From Epiperipatus broadwayi (Eukaryota; Onychophora; Udeonychophora; Euonychophora; Peripatidae), in the NCBI GenBank assembly GCA_028023455.1, contig JAQFVV010006221.1:11026825-11090824 (forward strand): a stretch of DNA of 64,000 nucleotides. Reading direction: 5' to 3'. A program made the position numbers and the translations under genes. Shown one piece after another: positions 23,661 to 36,129 of this stretch (positions within the stretch are counted from its first letter, which is position 1; each line of letters opens with the position of its first letter). The notes beneath the pieces are model-generated. The model did not search any database. It was not told where the DNA came from and saw only the letters and a list, made by a program, of their open reading frames with translations.

Positions 23661-25584
23661 TCACTGGTTTTATTTTCTTTTTTTCATTGACAATAATGTT
23701 CAAAGAGAATTCCTTTAATGACACAATACAGTTATAATCAAGTGAAGAATAAATACTAATCTTTCTTTCCTTTCCAAATTACAACAGTGAAGTTTAAATT
23801 GCCTAATATCACACATAAGTTGAGTTAATCAATCTTGTAAAATTCCTTGAACTTTAATATGACATCCATAGACATATAATGGGGTTTATATCCATCACAA
23901 ATAAATAAATGAAATTATGGATTATTAACCATGGAAGATCTCTATATAGCTGATCTGCAATTCAATGTATTTTGATGGATTTTTCTTTCTTTCACATTCT
24001 TGACATTTCCCCTAGAATTTCATCAGCAAGCTGCCCTAATTGAATGGAAAGATAGTTAAAATCTTTATTTTTCCATGGTTTTATATATTAATCATTTAAA
24101 CAATAAAATTTAATAAATTTTCAAAGACAGATCTAAACACATCTGTTATGACAATGATGAAATAACAGGAACTCAAATTATAGCAATTCTGTTCTATTTA
24201 TAAGATACTCTTGATGATGTTATTGTTGTCACAACAACTGTTGGAAATTTCTCAAATTTCACTCAATGATGAGAAATTTGTTCAAGAAAATTTTGCCTCC
24301 AATTAGTAAGTGAAATGGAGATGTTAAAAAAAATTGGATACAATGAAAATGAAATCCTGTTTTACTAGTTCAATATTATTTTTCCATTTTAAACCAAAAT
24401 AAAGAATTCATATTATAATTCTAATACATTTTAATGGACATATTTTTACATATGTTTTTTAACAATAATTTTTATATAACTAATTTATGACAAACATATA
24501 GGAAACATAAAATATTTAATTTTATAATAGGTGTTGCTATGGTGATTGTAATAACAGAAATTGAAATGTGTAATACTTAATAATAATATTGATTCTCTTC
24601 AAGTAAGCTTTTATGATTCACTTAACTATTTCTAAAATCTATTTATTTATTCACATATTCTTTTTTTTTCTGAAGTTGATTACAACAGATTTATAATTGA
24701 TGCTAAATGTTAATAATAAATAAAAATGTTGTTTGAGTGGTATAGTTACCATAGTTACCTGGTTAATACTAATACTTCAACACTTCCATTATCCATAGAT
24801 CAAGTGAAATAAAAATTAAACAAGACCAACAAACTTCTTTATTTTTATTTTTTAAATACTGTGACGTACACCAATCTGGTTACTTACAATATATACATGT
24901 GTGTGTGTGTGTGTTTTAGGTATATTAAATGAATTTTATTTTATATTCAACAATAGTCAAAAAATTAAAGCAAATAATTTAAGAAAATTAAACCAAGAGT
25001 TTAAAAAGAATATAAAAAATTTAACAAGGCACTTACCCTTTCTTATTAGGGGTTCTATTTAATACAATTTTTTTAAAAGTTATTGGTTTATTATTAATCT
25101 AAATATTTTGCTTATAAAGTATTTGTTCAGTATTTGTTTTAACAGGATGATTCATTCTTTCTAAAAGGTAATATGAGGTTGATTTTTAACACAATCTCTG
25201 TCAGTTCCAAGCAAAATCTTCGGAACTTTGAAATGTCACTTATCAAGCAACTTTCTCATATATTTGAAATGTTAACTCCGTTCATCAGAAGACTTTCTTA
25301 ATTAGTGACTTAAATTTGAAATTCTTTTTTATGATTACTTTAAGTAACTTCACAGGAATGTTGTCATCATATGACTCAAAATGTTAGCCCTTCATTTTAC
25401 TGAGAAATTTTGCCATCTATTTTAGTGTAGCATACTTATTATTGACTTACCAACAACTCTGATCTAGTAAAATTCTGATAAAAACTCATTAAAAAATTTC
25501 TCTCTCTCCGGAACAAATCTGTAAGGATCTTATATTCTCCTCAATTTTAAAAATAAATAAATAAGCAAAGGATTATAGAATTTA
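23661..25584. other. AT-rich stretch with a (GT)n run, otherwise unassigned
   Basis: A TG dinucleotide run lies at about 24897-24914. No gene, SINE or foldback structure was recognised. Confidence 0.45.
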
Positions 25585-26010
25585 TCACATGATCACCAAT
25601 TCTTATGCTTTTACAAGTTGTTAAATACTAGCAAACTTTTCATAACAGCAGTGCCACTCAGTGTAAGCCTTAGTAACCAATGGATGCAAGAAGGTTTGTG
25701 TCTAGTACCTATTCATCCAATATCCCCAGACTAGCTTTTAGCTAGTGGCATTTATGAGTGAGGAATCTTAGATTTGAGAGCACTGCATCTAGATTTTAGA
25801 ATCTAATGCAATCCTCAAGCAGTCACTTTTTACTTATTTAGTGCCCTTAGGTCAAATGATTCTCATTGATGAAAACCATGTGCTAGAAACTAGTCTGGGG
25901 ATATTGGATGAGTAGGCCCTAGATAGTGATTTTATGCCCAAATCTTTATAAATCGATTGATTACTAATGCTTGCACTAGATGGCACTACTGTATAAAAAG
26001 TTTGCTACAG
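25585..26010. mobile_element. MITE, family B copy 1 (longest, diverged)
   Basis: The ends share the family pattern: a head TCACATGATCACCAATTCTT, then a TIR-like AAACTTTTCATA...GTGCCACTCAGTG matched in reverse by CTAGATGGCACTACTGTAT. Internal arms containing TCCAATATCCCCAGACTAG and CTAGTCTGGGGATATTGGAT are inverted with respect to each other. An internal stretch of about 130 bases (25745-25880) is absent from the shorter copies. No coding sequence. It abuts the coiled-coil remnant on its right side. Confidence 0.75.
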
Positions 26011-26053
26011 GATTATAAAATTGCTGATAAAAACAATAAACTTGAATCATTCT

Positions 26054-26570
26054 CTAATTATCTACAATTAGTAAATTTAATAAACAAACAATTAACTCTA
26101 AATTCTTTAATAGTAGTATCAGTGAATTCCTTAATTTAAGGTCTAATATTTCTTGGTGTTTTCTATCACAGTAAATTAATTCTATTTTTAAGGATTCAAT
26201 AGTTTCTTCATTTTTATTAAATCTTTCATTAAGATTTTCAAATTTATCTTCCAACTCCTCTCTTATTAATGCAACTGACTGTTTATTTTCTTTCATATCT
26301 TTACTTAACAATTTAACTGATTATTGATTATTTTCTAATTTGCTACTTATTGCTTTATTATCTTTTCTCAAAAATTTAGTTATCTTCTTTAAGAGTTTCA
26401 AAATTTTCATAAACCATACTTCTTAAAATTTGTATCATATACATAATTTTGGGATCATTAACAACTTTTTCAGGGGTTGATATTTTTCCCTCCTCTATTT
26501 CTCTGATACTATTTTTATAAAACTAGACAGTTCCCTTTCTATGTTTTGCACTGAACCACTCATTGTAAAA
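26054..26570 (-). pseudogene. Coiled-coil gag-like remnant, minus strand
   Basis: From an ATG near 26566, the minus strand reads MSGSVQNIERELSSFIKI, then a frameshift, then a helical acidic stretch, and then the open segment 26311-26054 containing MKENKQSVALIREELEDKF. The composition and lack of any catalytic motif resemble the coiled-coil proteins at 5.0 and 39-40 kb, but the KxNSDEL repeats are missing, so membership of the same family is only suggested. The downstream end is cut off at the family B MITE (25585-26010), consistent with insertion into the older sequence. Confidence 0.4.
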
Positions 26571-27335
26571 ATTCTATCATAAACTAGCAATACTAAAATT
26601 TTTTTATAAATTTTTGTAACTTCTGTTTCATTATAAATTCCTCATCAGCAACACTACAATACACTCATCTTATCAGATAAAACGACATTCCAGGTTTTTT
26701 TTCATTTGTATCTCATGATAATATATTTATATTTGTTTTTTATATAAAATTTAAATTTTCAGTCTCGTATTTTCTTGCCACTGTCACCATTATCACCACC
26801 ACACATAATTATAATACATTAATTGCATATATTATGATGTAAATTATAATATTTTGTTAGATAGTAATTATTAATTAAATACTTATTAAATAATTGTTGC
26901 CACATGGTTAGGTAATCTATTCACTTACTTTTAACTTATTTATCACATAATGGTATTATAATTGTAAGTACATAATTGTACTCCACAAAATATAATATAC
27001 TTTTTATAATATATATTTTTCAATCTTCTACTAACTAATCAAGGCCTACACAATTGGACACCATACAAAAGGTAAGCTGTACCTTAACCAGACAACCATT
27101 CACTTCTAATTACTATGATATGGTGGATATAAATAACAATAACTAAACTTCTAGCTCAGTCAAGTTATATTTCTTTCTTAGACATAAAATTTTTACAATA
27201 CAAATCTATTCATTTCATGTCTAATATATTATATCAATCTTAATAAATTATTTAATAATAAAATAACTATAATCATGAGACTTGCTATCTAATTATGCAG
27301 TAAGGTACCCCTTCTTAAAGATTAAGTATTTACAC
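26571..27335. other. AT-rich stretch, nothing recognised
   Basis: No supported gene or repeat. Confidence 0.45.
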
Positions 27336-27842
27336 TAGTTCATTTGTGTGCATAGTGCAACTGTTCTCAAAGCTGTAAATTGTTAATAAATACGAATCAA
27401 TCTGCTTAGCGCTTTTGAAGAGTCCAGCTTTCATAATCATAGCTTAACTGTTAATGAGGTTAATGATATGCAAATTTGTGTTATGTTAGACATTCCATTT
27501 CCTTGATAAAACATAGCATGTGTCCTTCCTATTGATGGCCATAGGAAGAACACATGCTATGCTTTATCAAGGTAATGGAATGTCTAGCATAATCAACACA
27601 AATTTGCATATCATTAACCTCATTAACGGCATCAAGACACCATCAATAGGAAAGACACATGCTATGCTTTATCAAGGAAATGGAATGTCTAACATAACAC
27701 AAATTTGCATATCATTATCCTCATTAACAGTTAAGCTATGATTATAAAAGCTGGACCCTTCGAAAGCGCTAAGCAGATTCATTCGTATTTATTAACAATT
27801 TACAGCTTTGAGGACAATTGCGCTACACACGCAAATGGACTA
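27336..27842. mobile_element. Foldback element (family D) with internal duplication
   Basis: The left arm (27336-27540) and right arm (27640-27842) are reverse complements for about 200 bp, from TAGTTCATTTGTGTGCATAG to its partner ending ACGCAAATGGACTA. Between them, 27541-27640 is an additional partial copy of the right arm (TATGCTTTATCAAGG, TTTGCATATCATTAACC), so three arm copies are present. There is no ORF beyond chance. An AT repeat follows at 27842-27860. Confidence 0.85.
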
Positions 27843-27907
27843 ATATATATATATATATACCATTTTGACTTGGCTATTTTGAAATACGAACTCTAATGTA
27901 TTTATAT

Positions 27908-27972
27908 ATTAGTTCACAGAGGGCAGTACTGGATTTCTTAATCATGTGGGATGATTTAATTGCTTAATATTT
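27908..27972. mobile_element. Half copy of family H MITE
   Basis: GTTCACAGAGGGCAGTACTG and the following ATCATGTGGGATGATTTAAT match one arm of the foldback element at 48231-48384. The other arm is missing. Confidence 0.6.
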
Positions 27973-29984
27973 GTATATTTATTTCAGTATAGCGTTATGC
28001 ACTGGAATTATTATATATATATTCCTTCAAAGTAAAAAATTTATTTAGCTAATTAAGTATTTACCAAAAAGTATACCCTCAATGATGTAGAAATATCATG
28101 AAACATTATTCTACTAAAATATCAATGATACTTCAATGACTCACAATTAAAATAAGCAAATTATATTTACTTTTAAAATTTCTTATGTTAAATTTAATTA
28201 TAACACAATATAATATCCATTTAATTATTAATATGATTATATTCCACCTTTTTTATTAATATTGGTAAACTTTAATAATATCTCAGAAATAAATTCATTA
28301 ATTTAAATAAGGAAACATAAAGAGGGATTTTACTTACATTTAGCTACATTTGAAATAATTAAAAAACAAATATACTAATCAATTTTTCTCTTTCCAAAAT
28401 AATTAATTAATTTTCTTGTAAATTAACTATAACTATATCAAAACTATTAATTAATACTTATCACTATTAACTATCACAAACAAATTTAAAACAATTTTTT
28501 ATCACCATGTAATCATTTTAATTGTATATGCATGATAGCTATTCAATCTTCTTTATGATCATTTAGTAAGATGAAAAAAAATTGAATCAATATTTTGGAT
28601 ACAACATCAAATATCTTTAACAATCACAATCTTATTCTTTATTTATTATCTTATTTTAGATTATGTGCAATAATACGAAATATCTTTAATTATTGGTTTG
28701 GATGATGAATAATGACTTGGAAAACAAGAAAAGAGACTCTCAATTCTTTGTTAATTTTAAAATCAACATTAACATTTATAGCAGTAGTAGTACAAAATTT
28801 AAAATAATTTAAACATCTTATATTTAATATAAAAAAAATTAACATATTATACAAAACTTTAAAAAAAAAATTAGCATTAACAAAATACTTACAATAAAAT
28901 AAATAATTTACACTTTGTTTTAAAATTATTTACAACTAGGATATAATATATTCCATATTTGATTATGTGAATATTAAAATACTTCTTAATATTTCCATAT
29001 TAAAATACATCAATAAAATATACAATTTGTATTTGATCATCTTCTAAATATGTCACAAACCTATTCATTTTTATTATCATTATCATTACCATTAATCTTT
29101 GATGATATTATGATCTAATTGTAATTCTATAACTTATTATACCCTTTTATGTTTATTATTTGTTATAAAATAGACATTTAATTATTTAAATATTCATTAT
29201 GATATGGTACATTATTATATTTCTTACAATGTATAAATAATGATCAGGTTTTCATTTCAATACCATAACTCTTCTACTTCAGGCTTTCATACTGTATTTT
29301 GATCTCTAATATCCGATAAAAAAACATTGGTAAAATCTTTATTTTTACATTCTTTTAGTATCCTATTTGTTTTATGATTAATCAATTCTTGCATTAAATG
29401 GGTTTCTTATTATTATTTGAAAGTTTATCTCTTACCATAACTTACATCTACACTTCATATGATGTATATACCAATGTGATTTTCATGATTATAAATGTGG
29501 AATGGATACATTATAAAACTATAAGAAACAATGATATCATGGATTATGTAATTTAAGGCCACATTTTCTTGTGTCTATCTTATATTCTATTTTGAGCTCT
29601 TACCGATTTTTAAAAAAATGTTGCTATCCATATATCACAAATTTTCTAACTTACTTTATACTGTACCACATTTAACCTTAAACAACACATGCTTAACACT
29701 ACAGAATTTCCAATAAAACTACTTTCTTGTACCACTACTTCACATCTAACACATCATATAAAATACTTAGCATAGCATATTATTCATCATTTCACAAATA
29801 ATATCTAAACTTACCCTTAAATTTTCATACTTTGAGCATACCAAGAAAATTAAAAAACAAACAAATAGTTTATGATATAATTTATCAAAAATATAGTAAG
29901 TCAATTTCCTTTAACTATCAAGAGATCAATCATACATACCCTTATATTCTCATATTAATAACATAATAGATGATGTCTGCCCAT
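27973..29984. other. AT-rich stretch, nothing recognised
   Basis: About 2 kb of AT-rich DNA without a supported feature. Confidence 0.45.
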
Positions 29985-29989
29985 CCTTG

Positions 29990-30385
29990 CATATGTATTT
30001 AATGGATTATGTCCTGTACATGTGGGGTTCAGATTGACCTTAGGTCAACATGGGTGTGACAAGAATCTCGGCCCCAGGGTGGCCTTTGAGCATTCCATCA
30101 TCAGATTTTCAATTGGATGGACGGTAGAAGAGTTGGAGTGTGGAGTAGATTGAAGCCTGTCCATTAAAGTATGAGGATGTCTATCTTAATATATATCTGA
30201 GCACTTATAGTATATATGTGTAGAGATAATAATCTGGACCAACTGATGATTGCTGGTTTAGCATGAAATACGTATATTGGTGATTATTTATCTTTTCAAC
30301 ATATATGTGTTTAAGTGTATCAGTATTATTAGATGGAGTGGAGAGTGGTGGGTCATGTGAAAGTCTGTGCTCATACCCTAATATT
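29990..30385 (+). repeat. Dispersed ~400-bp repeat, family I copy 1
   Basis: This segment aligns by eye, in opposite orientation, with 55664-56046. Shared blocks in order include TGACCTTAGGTCAACATGGG (the other copy has a one-base difference), CATCATCAGATTTTCA, GAAGCCTGTCCATTAAAGTA and GCTGGTTTAGCATGAAATAC. It is richer in G+C than its flanks. No coding frame persists in both copies, so I call it a non-coding element of unknown class. Confidence 0.75.
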
Positions 30386-33300
30386 ACATATACTTTCATG
30401 TAAATACACACATTATAAATTTACACATTTATTTTAACTGATTACTGGCTTCAAAAAATTTAATATCAATATCTTATACTAAAAAATAAAGTTATCTTAA
30501 TGATAATATTTTGTGATGAACATTGATGACACTCTCATAGATATAACTTCTTTTACCCAAAAATTATATTATTATTCTTAGCATAAATGAATATTTACAG
30601 GTAGAATTATAATGCTGTCAGGTTTTTCTTTTGAATAATTCATATTTAACATGTTAATACTCTAACAATACTTAAACAATATTATAGTTATTAGTAATAA
30701 ACATCCAATAAAATCAGTCTGCATTATATCTTTCTATTTAGGACATTATCATCCTAATAAATTTACTAATAAATTCATATCTGGAAATGTCATTAGTTTT
30801 AATAAATAGAAGTAGTTATTTTTATCATTACTAATGATTAGAGTTAGTAGGAAATGTTCTCTATCACTCTGCATGTAAAAATAAAAATAATTTTTATGTC
30901 CCCATTTTTGTAGACAAAATCATTTGATTATGAAAATACATTTTTATCTCCTTGAATGAAGTTTTATTTTCTTCCATTTATCACATGTTTATAGTCAGCT
31001 CTTGTAGTATACCAATGAAGATAGTTTTGCTTTTTATTTCATTATAAAATTAATGAATAAACAGCATAAGATATATCTCATGCTTTTTAAAGTTATAATT
31101 ATTACTTTTAAGGTTAAAAAATAAGATTTCTATAAATTTATACATTAAAATTTTAAAGACAAAAGAAATACAGTTTATTACTTGAAATTTTTCTTGATTT
31201 CTCCCTTCTATCATCTGCTCATCCTACATTTACAGAAAAATTTTCACAATACCTGATTGGTTAATTATTTTTATGCATCTGGCACAAAAATGAATATTTT
31301 ATTTTTTTTAATTTTAAAATGATTTTAGCTAATATTATGAAATTAATATTTTCTTAATTTTAATAATGCAAAAAATTAAAATATCTTATAATAATAATAT
31401 ACTCTTTGTTTAAAATCAAATTTTGATACTTAAATTTTATAATTCACATTGTTATTCAAATTATTGATTTTAGAAATTTTTTATAAAATTTATATAATAA
31501 AAATTAAAATAACATTTATTATTTACAATCAATAACTATTTAAAATATACCAGGAAGTAAATTTAATTTATCTTAAATGAATGTGTGTGTGCATACCTAT
31601 TAGCACACCTCACTTTTCATTTATTTTATCTTTAATTAAATGATTTTAAAACAATAAATAAGGAACAATTTTAATTTGACTATTAATAATTATAAAAACT
31701 TCATTTTTAATCATTATAACTACTGATTTAAAAGTATCTTATATGATTTTAACTATTATTTTCTTTTATTTTAAACAAATAGCACAATTTATATTTCAAA
31801 TTTATAACTTAGATAGATTATATTTATTTTAAAAAAATTAACTCAAGTTTAATGCTAAATAAACAATATATTTTAACTTCTCCTACAAATTAAATAGTAA
31901 GAATTATTTATTATATAAAATTTGAAATTTTTATTAAAAATTACCATTACTTACCACCATATAATGATGTAGCAAAATAGAAAGGCTACAATATATATAT
32001 ATTGTGCTGGATGGATCCTCAGAATGAAGTATACTTACACATATATATGTTTGGCTGGTTTCAAACTTCTTCATAATACATTTATCATCTTATAAATGTT
32101 ACGTGAATGAACTGGCACGTTCAAGCAAAATGGGAGATATTATTGATAGCTTTAACTATCAACAATGGCCCACCTTGGCTGCTAGATTCAAACCCCTACT
32201 ATCCAAACACTTTATTTGTTTTGTAGTAAACTCCAGGCACCAGCTATCTATTCAGAAGAATAAACAGTGTATTTGGTCAGTAGGCTCATAATCCAGTGCT
32301 CGAAACGATCCCAAAAACTAGCTGTCTAATTTTAATCAATAATAAAATATAGAAAAAAGAATTGGTAAAAAGAGATTGATAAAAAGAATTTGATAAAAAG
32401 AATTGACCAACAAATAAAGTTTAAGTTTTAAAGATCATTTATTTTAATTAACATTTACTAATTTCAAACATTTTCTAAATCTAATATAACACACGCACAT
32501 TTTAATTTAACATTTTAATTTTATGAGAAAGCATAAATAATCTTTGGCATTTAAATTATCTAACATTTGCAAACATGCACATCAATAGTTCATTTTATGC
32601 ATGCTTATAGAGCTCAAATTACTTGTCTCTGTAGGATTTACGAATTACAGTGGTGGCTACTATATAAAATGAGAATAGTAAAATGTTTTACCTAGGATTT
32701 TTGGAACACGGATATTGCTTGTTGTTAGCTGCTTCTGACAGAGTATATCTAATAAAGTATATCTAACCGATTAGATTTGACATTTCTTGAGGAGATTTGA
32801 TGCTAATCCATTGGTTTTATTCTTGGAGACAGTTGAACATTGACAGAAAATTTCTGAGCTGTTAAGTAGACATTATTTTACAGGCAGGTCTTGCTGATCT
32901 TATTGGACTAAGGCTGAAGTAAGAGCATATATTCCCATAAGCTGCTCACCACTGCATTTCTGTTTCTGGATACATAATTTAAACTGCACTATTATATGAA
33001 CTGAAATAAGACTGACACTGAAAACTAGGCTAAAACTGGACGTCAGATAAAAATCTAGCTATTTATGTATGCGAATTGTTTCTGTTTTAAAATCCTTTGG
33101 CAATATGGTGTTGTCGAAATTCCTTTAATAACTAATCCATTGACAACGTGTTTTTGAAGATTGTTTAATTAGTAGTAGCAATTACAAAATGTGTTGTTTT
33201 TATATCTTTAATTAGTAGCTCACCGCTGTGTTTTTAAATACATTTTATTTCAATATTTATTTTCATGTGTTTTTCAATATGATTTCAACATGCATTTATT

Positions 33301-33729
33301 ATATCTCTTATTAACAAGCTTACATTTATTTACATTCGCACGCACATATATATTTTACTATTCTAAAATCAAAACTAGTTTTAAGATTATTTTTCTTCTT
33401 TAATTTAAATAAAGAGATTTATATTTTTTTAAACCTTTTAAATTGTATTTCAACTAATAATAATAAACTCTTTACTTCCTTTTTATAAAACCTTTAGTTT
33501 AACTTTTCTAACCAAGACTCCCCTCCCCTCTTTTAATTAATCAATTTTAACTTTTATTTTAAAACTAATGATAGAACGCTATCTGACTCGTACTTTTTTC
33601 GAAAACAACCGCATTTTGTTTTATAAAGAAACTTTAGATTTTTTTATAACTTATTTTTTTAGATAAATTATGTGCCAATTTTAATATTGGTACAATATAC
33701 ATTAAATCAGTTAACAATTAAACAATATC
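30386..33729. other. AT-rich stretch, mostly unassigned
   Basis: Two GC-richer islands occur, 32100-32310 and 32600-33070, without a recognisable protein. A B-box-like string (AGATTCAAACCCC, plus strand near 32185) has no A box partner. The ORF at 32103-32291 shows no known domain and is not called. Confidence 0.4.
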
Positions 33730-33985
33730 AATAACAATCAACCATCTCAATCTGTTGTCAAGGCAACTTCCTTTTTACAATAAACATGGACACCTACCTT
33801 TATCTATGCTCCAATGGGTTTGTTTATATATACACTAAAGATTGCAACTTGACTATAGAGAGTGAGATTATTAATTCAAAGAAGTTTACATAAACCTTAT
33901 TCAATAGGCAAATATAATGTTTTAAAAGCAAACTAATACATAGTCAATCATAACTTTCAAATTCCACTGAAACTATGTATTACTT
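33730..33985 (+). repeat. Dispersed repeat, family F copy 1
   Basis: It starts with the unit ATAACAATCAACCATCTCAA and TGTTGTCAAGGCAAC, followed by a body containing ACTAAAGATTGCAACTTGAC and AGTGAGATTATTAATTCAAA. The same order is found at 34217-34465 and 50682-50930. This copy has a single 5' unit. Confidence 0.75.
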
Positions 33986-34216
33986 AAATAATAAATCACA
34001 ACAGTATTCATTCACAAAGCTATGAGTGTGAGATTCGAACATTAAATCTCAAAAGTGCTAAGCAGACCTATTCCACATTATTTTAAGTATAATTATAGCT
34101 TCACTAACGCATGCGAAAAAAGTTGCATATTTATAATTAAATAATAAAGCTAATAATGCTTAAAGCTACTTAAATTTATAAATATAAATGCATGAAAGCA
34201 GTCAATGCTTAAACAG

Positions 34217-34465
34217 TCTCAATAATAATCAACAACTTCAGTCTGCTGTCAAGGCAATTTCCTTTTTAAAATAAAGATGGATACCCACTTTTATCTATAG
34301 TCCAATATGTTTATATAGAATCTAAAGTGGCACCTTAACTATAAAAGTGTAAAAATATCAATTTAAAGAAGTTTAAATAAATCTCATTAAACAGACAAAT
34401 ATAACTGGTTCTAAAAACAGACTAACAAATAATCAATATATTTAAACAAAAAAACTCTGGAACAA
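34217..34465 (+). repeat. Dispersed repeat, family F copy 2
   Basis: Same organisation as the copy 490 bases upstream: AATAATAATCAACAACTTCA, GTCAAGGCAATTTCC, then a body with AAGTTTAAATAAATCTCATT. It is more diverged than the other two. Close spacing in the same orientation suggests a local duplication. Confidence 0.7.
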
Positions 34466-34679
34466 AACTGCAATATTCAAAGTATCCATAAGTAATTATA
34501 AACAATAGCTATAACTGGCTTATGGCATGTCTGCCTCTGCCATCATGAGCAACACTACTCAGTTCAAACTTACAATACATCATCTTTTAAATAAACTAAA
34601 TAATTTGATGGCTTGAAACAGACTTCTTCTTCTGAAGGCAGTGTATATAAAATAAAATATTTTAATTTAACTTAATAGA

Positions 34680-35215
34680 GAAAATATAATCAATTTTTAA
34701 ACTTATATTAATTAGGGAATTTGTATATCCAAAGTCAAATGTTTTTTTTATGCATAAATTGGCTGAATTTAGAAATTTTTATTTAAAAATATGTTGCGTA
34801 AATTTCAAAGTAATAAATTATCTGATATTGAAATATATGCTAATGAATTGTTAAATGTAGGATATAATATAAAAAATATTTGATATACATTATATAAGTT
34901 TATATATAGGTGGATAAAAAAGATATTGAAGAGAAAACATAGATTTCATTACCACATATGAATAATAGAGTGTGTAGTATGATTACATCATTGGGGTCTT
35001 TTCATTTTAATATTGCATTTAATGTTGAACCAAATGCTAGTACATCACTTATTAAAAGAAAGGATGTTGTTGGTAACATCAACAAATGTAATATTATATA
35101 GAATGTGGAATGGTAATGTGGGTCCAGTTATGATGAATCAAAATGTGCAATTCTGGGGATTAGTTTCAATCCATATTTGCAGAACATTGAGCTATTTTTA
35201 ATGAAAGTTTTATGT
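34680..35215 (+). pseudogene. Possible decayed retroelement (Penelope-like linker)
   Basis: A frame around 34958-35100 gives MNNRVCSMITSLGSF, then FNVEPNASTSLIKRKDVV, and a switch of frame gives NVILYRMWNG. The L-I-K-R-K-D-V-V then VILYR order resembles the thumb-to-endonuclease linker of Penelope-like elements, where a VxYxI motif opens the nuclease. The cysteines and the YIG half are not visible. I regard this as suggestive only. Confidence 0.25.
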
Positions 35216-35469
35216 TTTGATAGGATTTTTATTTTACATGCAGAAAATGATTTGAAGAAAATAAAAAAACATATTTTATGAATACAATAGACAATTTATT
35301 AAATAAACAATAAAATTGTGTTAATATACATAATGAGATTTTTTAAATTTGAATTGTAAAATACTACTCAGGATAGCAAATATGTCATAAGTTAGCTATA
35401 GCTATTATTTATTATTATTATATATTGATATTTTGAATATTGTAATGCTCATTCCAGAGTTAATAAACA

Positions 35470-35684
35470 TCACATGATCACTATTTCTTATGCTTACTTA
35501 TAACTGTTATTAAAACAGGTAAAACTCTCCATACAGCATTACCACTCAGTGCAAGCCAAAAACTAGTCTGGGGATATTGGATGAATAGGCCAATTGATGG
35601 GAATTTTATGCACAAGCCTTCTGGGATCCATTGATTACTCTGGCTTGCACTGAGTGGCAATACTGTATGGAGAGTTTTGTTTGT
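35470..35684. mobile_element. MITE, family B copy 2
   Basis: The head TCACATGATCACTATTTCTT is followed by AAAACTCTCCATACAGCATT, matched in reverse by AATACTGTATGGAGAGTTTT at the right end; the GCCACTCAGTGCAAGCC blocks are also inverted. The left inner arm is shortened, so the central GGGGATATTGGATGAATAGG is present once. No coding sequence. Confidence 0.85.
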
Positions 35685-36007
35685 TTCTTATTCCAGAGTT
35701 GTTAATTTTTTTATTAAAGTTAGCTCATTACTTTATTCTCAAATTTAATAGCCATCATATGTATATATTCATATGTACACCCAACCATTCCAATAGGAAC
35801 ATTAATGAATAAACAATAAGTAACACATTCATGTGTCTAAATCTTTGTGTATATATGTATGACTAATGTTTTAAAATTATGTTAAACAACAATAATTACT
35901 TGAGTGCATTTTAAAAAATAACTGTGAGCACGTTATATATAACCATAGCAACAAAGATCACATTATTCATCAAAATATGGAATTTTTTTTAAAATATTCT
36001 CTTACAT

Positions 36008-36116
36008 GCTAAGCGTTGGTGGCCAAGTGCTTAGCACAGCTGTCTTACAAGCAGTTGTCCCGGGTTTACAGGTTCGCTTCCCAGCCGATGCTCTGACACA
36101 AGAATATATATATATA
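36008..36116 (+). mobile_element. tRNA-derived SINE, copy 1, with perfect target-site duplication
   Basis: An A-box-like GGTGGCCAAGTGCTTAGC is followed about 40 bases later by a B-box-like GGTTCGCTTCC. The sequence ends GATGCTCTGACAC and an AT-repeat tail. The 13-bp TATTCTCTTACAT lies immediately on both sides (35995-36007 and 36117-36129), direct evidence of target-primed insertion. An anticodon-like stem CTGTC/GCAG with TTACAA suggests a valine-type tRNA ancestor, but this is uncertain. The element is only about 100 bp with no separate body. The ORF crossing it is a shadow. Confidence 0.9.
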
Positions 36117-36129
36117 TATTCTCTTACAT

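Noticed and set aside
27520-27741. 73-aa ORF with an internal repeat (IGRTHAMLYQGNGMS)
   Set aside because: It reflects the duplicated arm inside the foldback element, not a protein repeat under selection.
32103-32291. 62-aa ORF in a GC-richer island
   Set aside because: No domain, no repeat and no splice context; length is within chance.
36008-36090. Functional tRNA gene at the SINE loci
   Set aside because: The arms do not form a convincing cloverleaf, and the sequence recurs with target-site duplications and A-rich tails, so they are SINEs.
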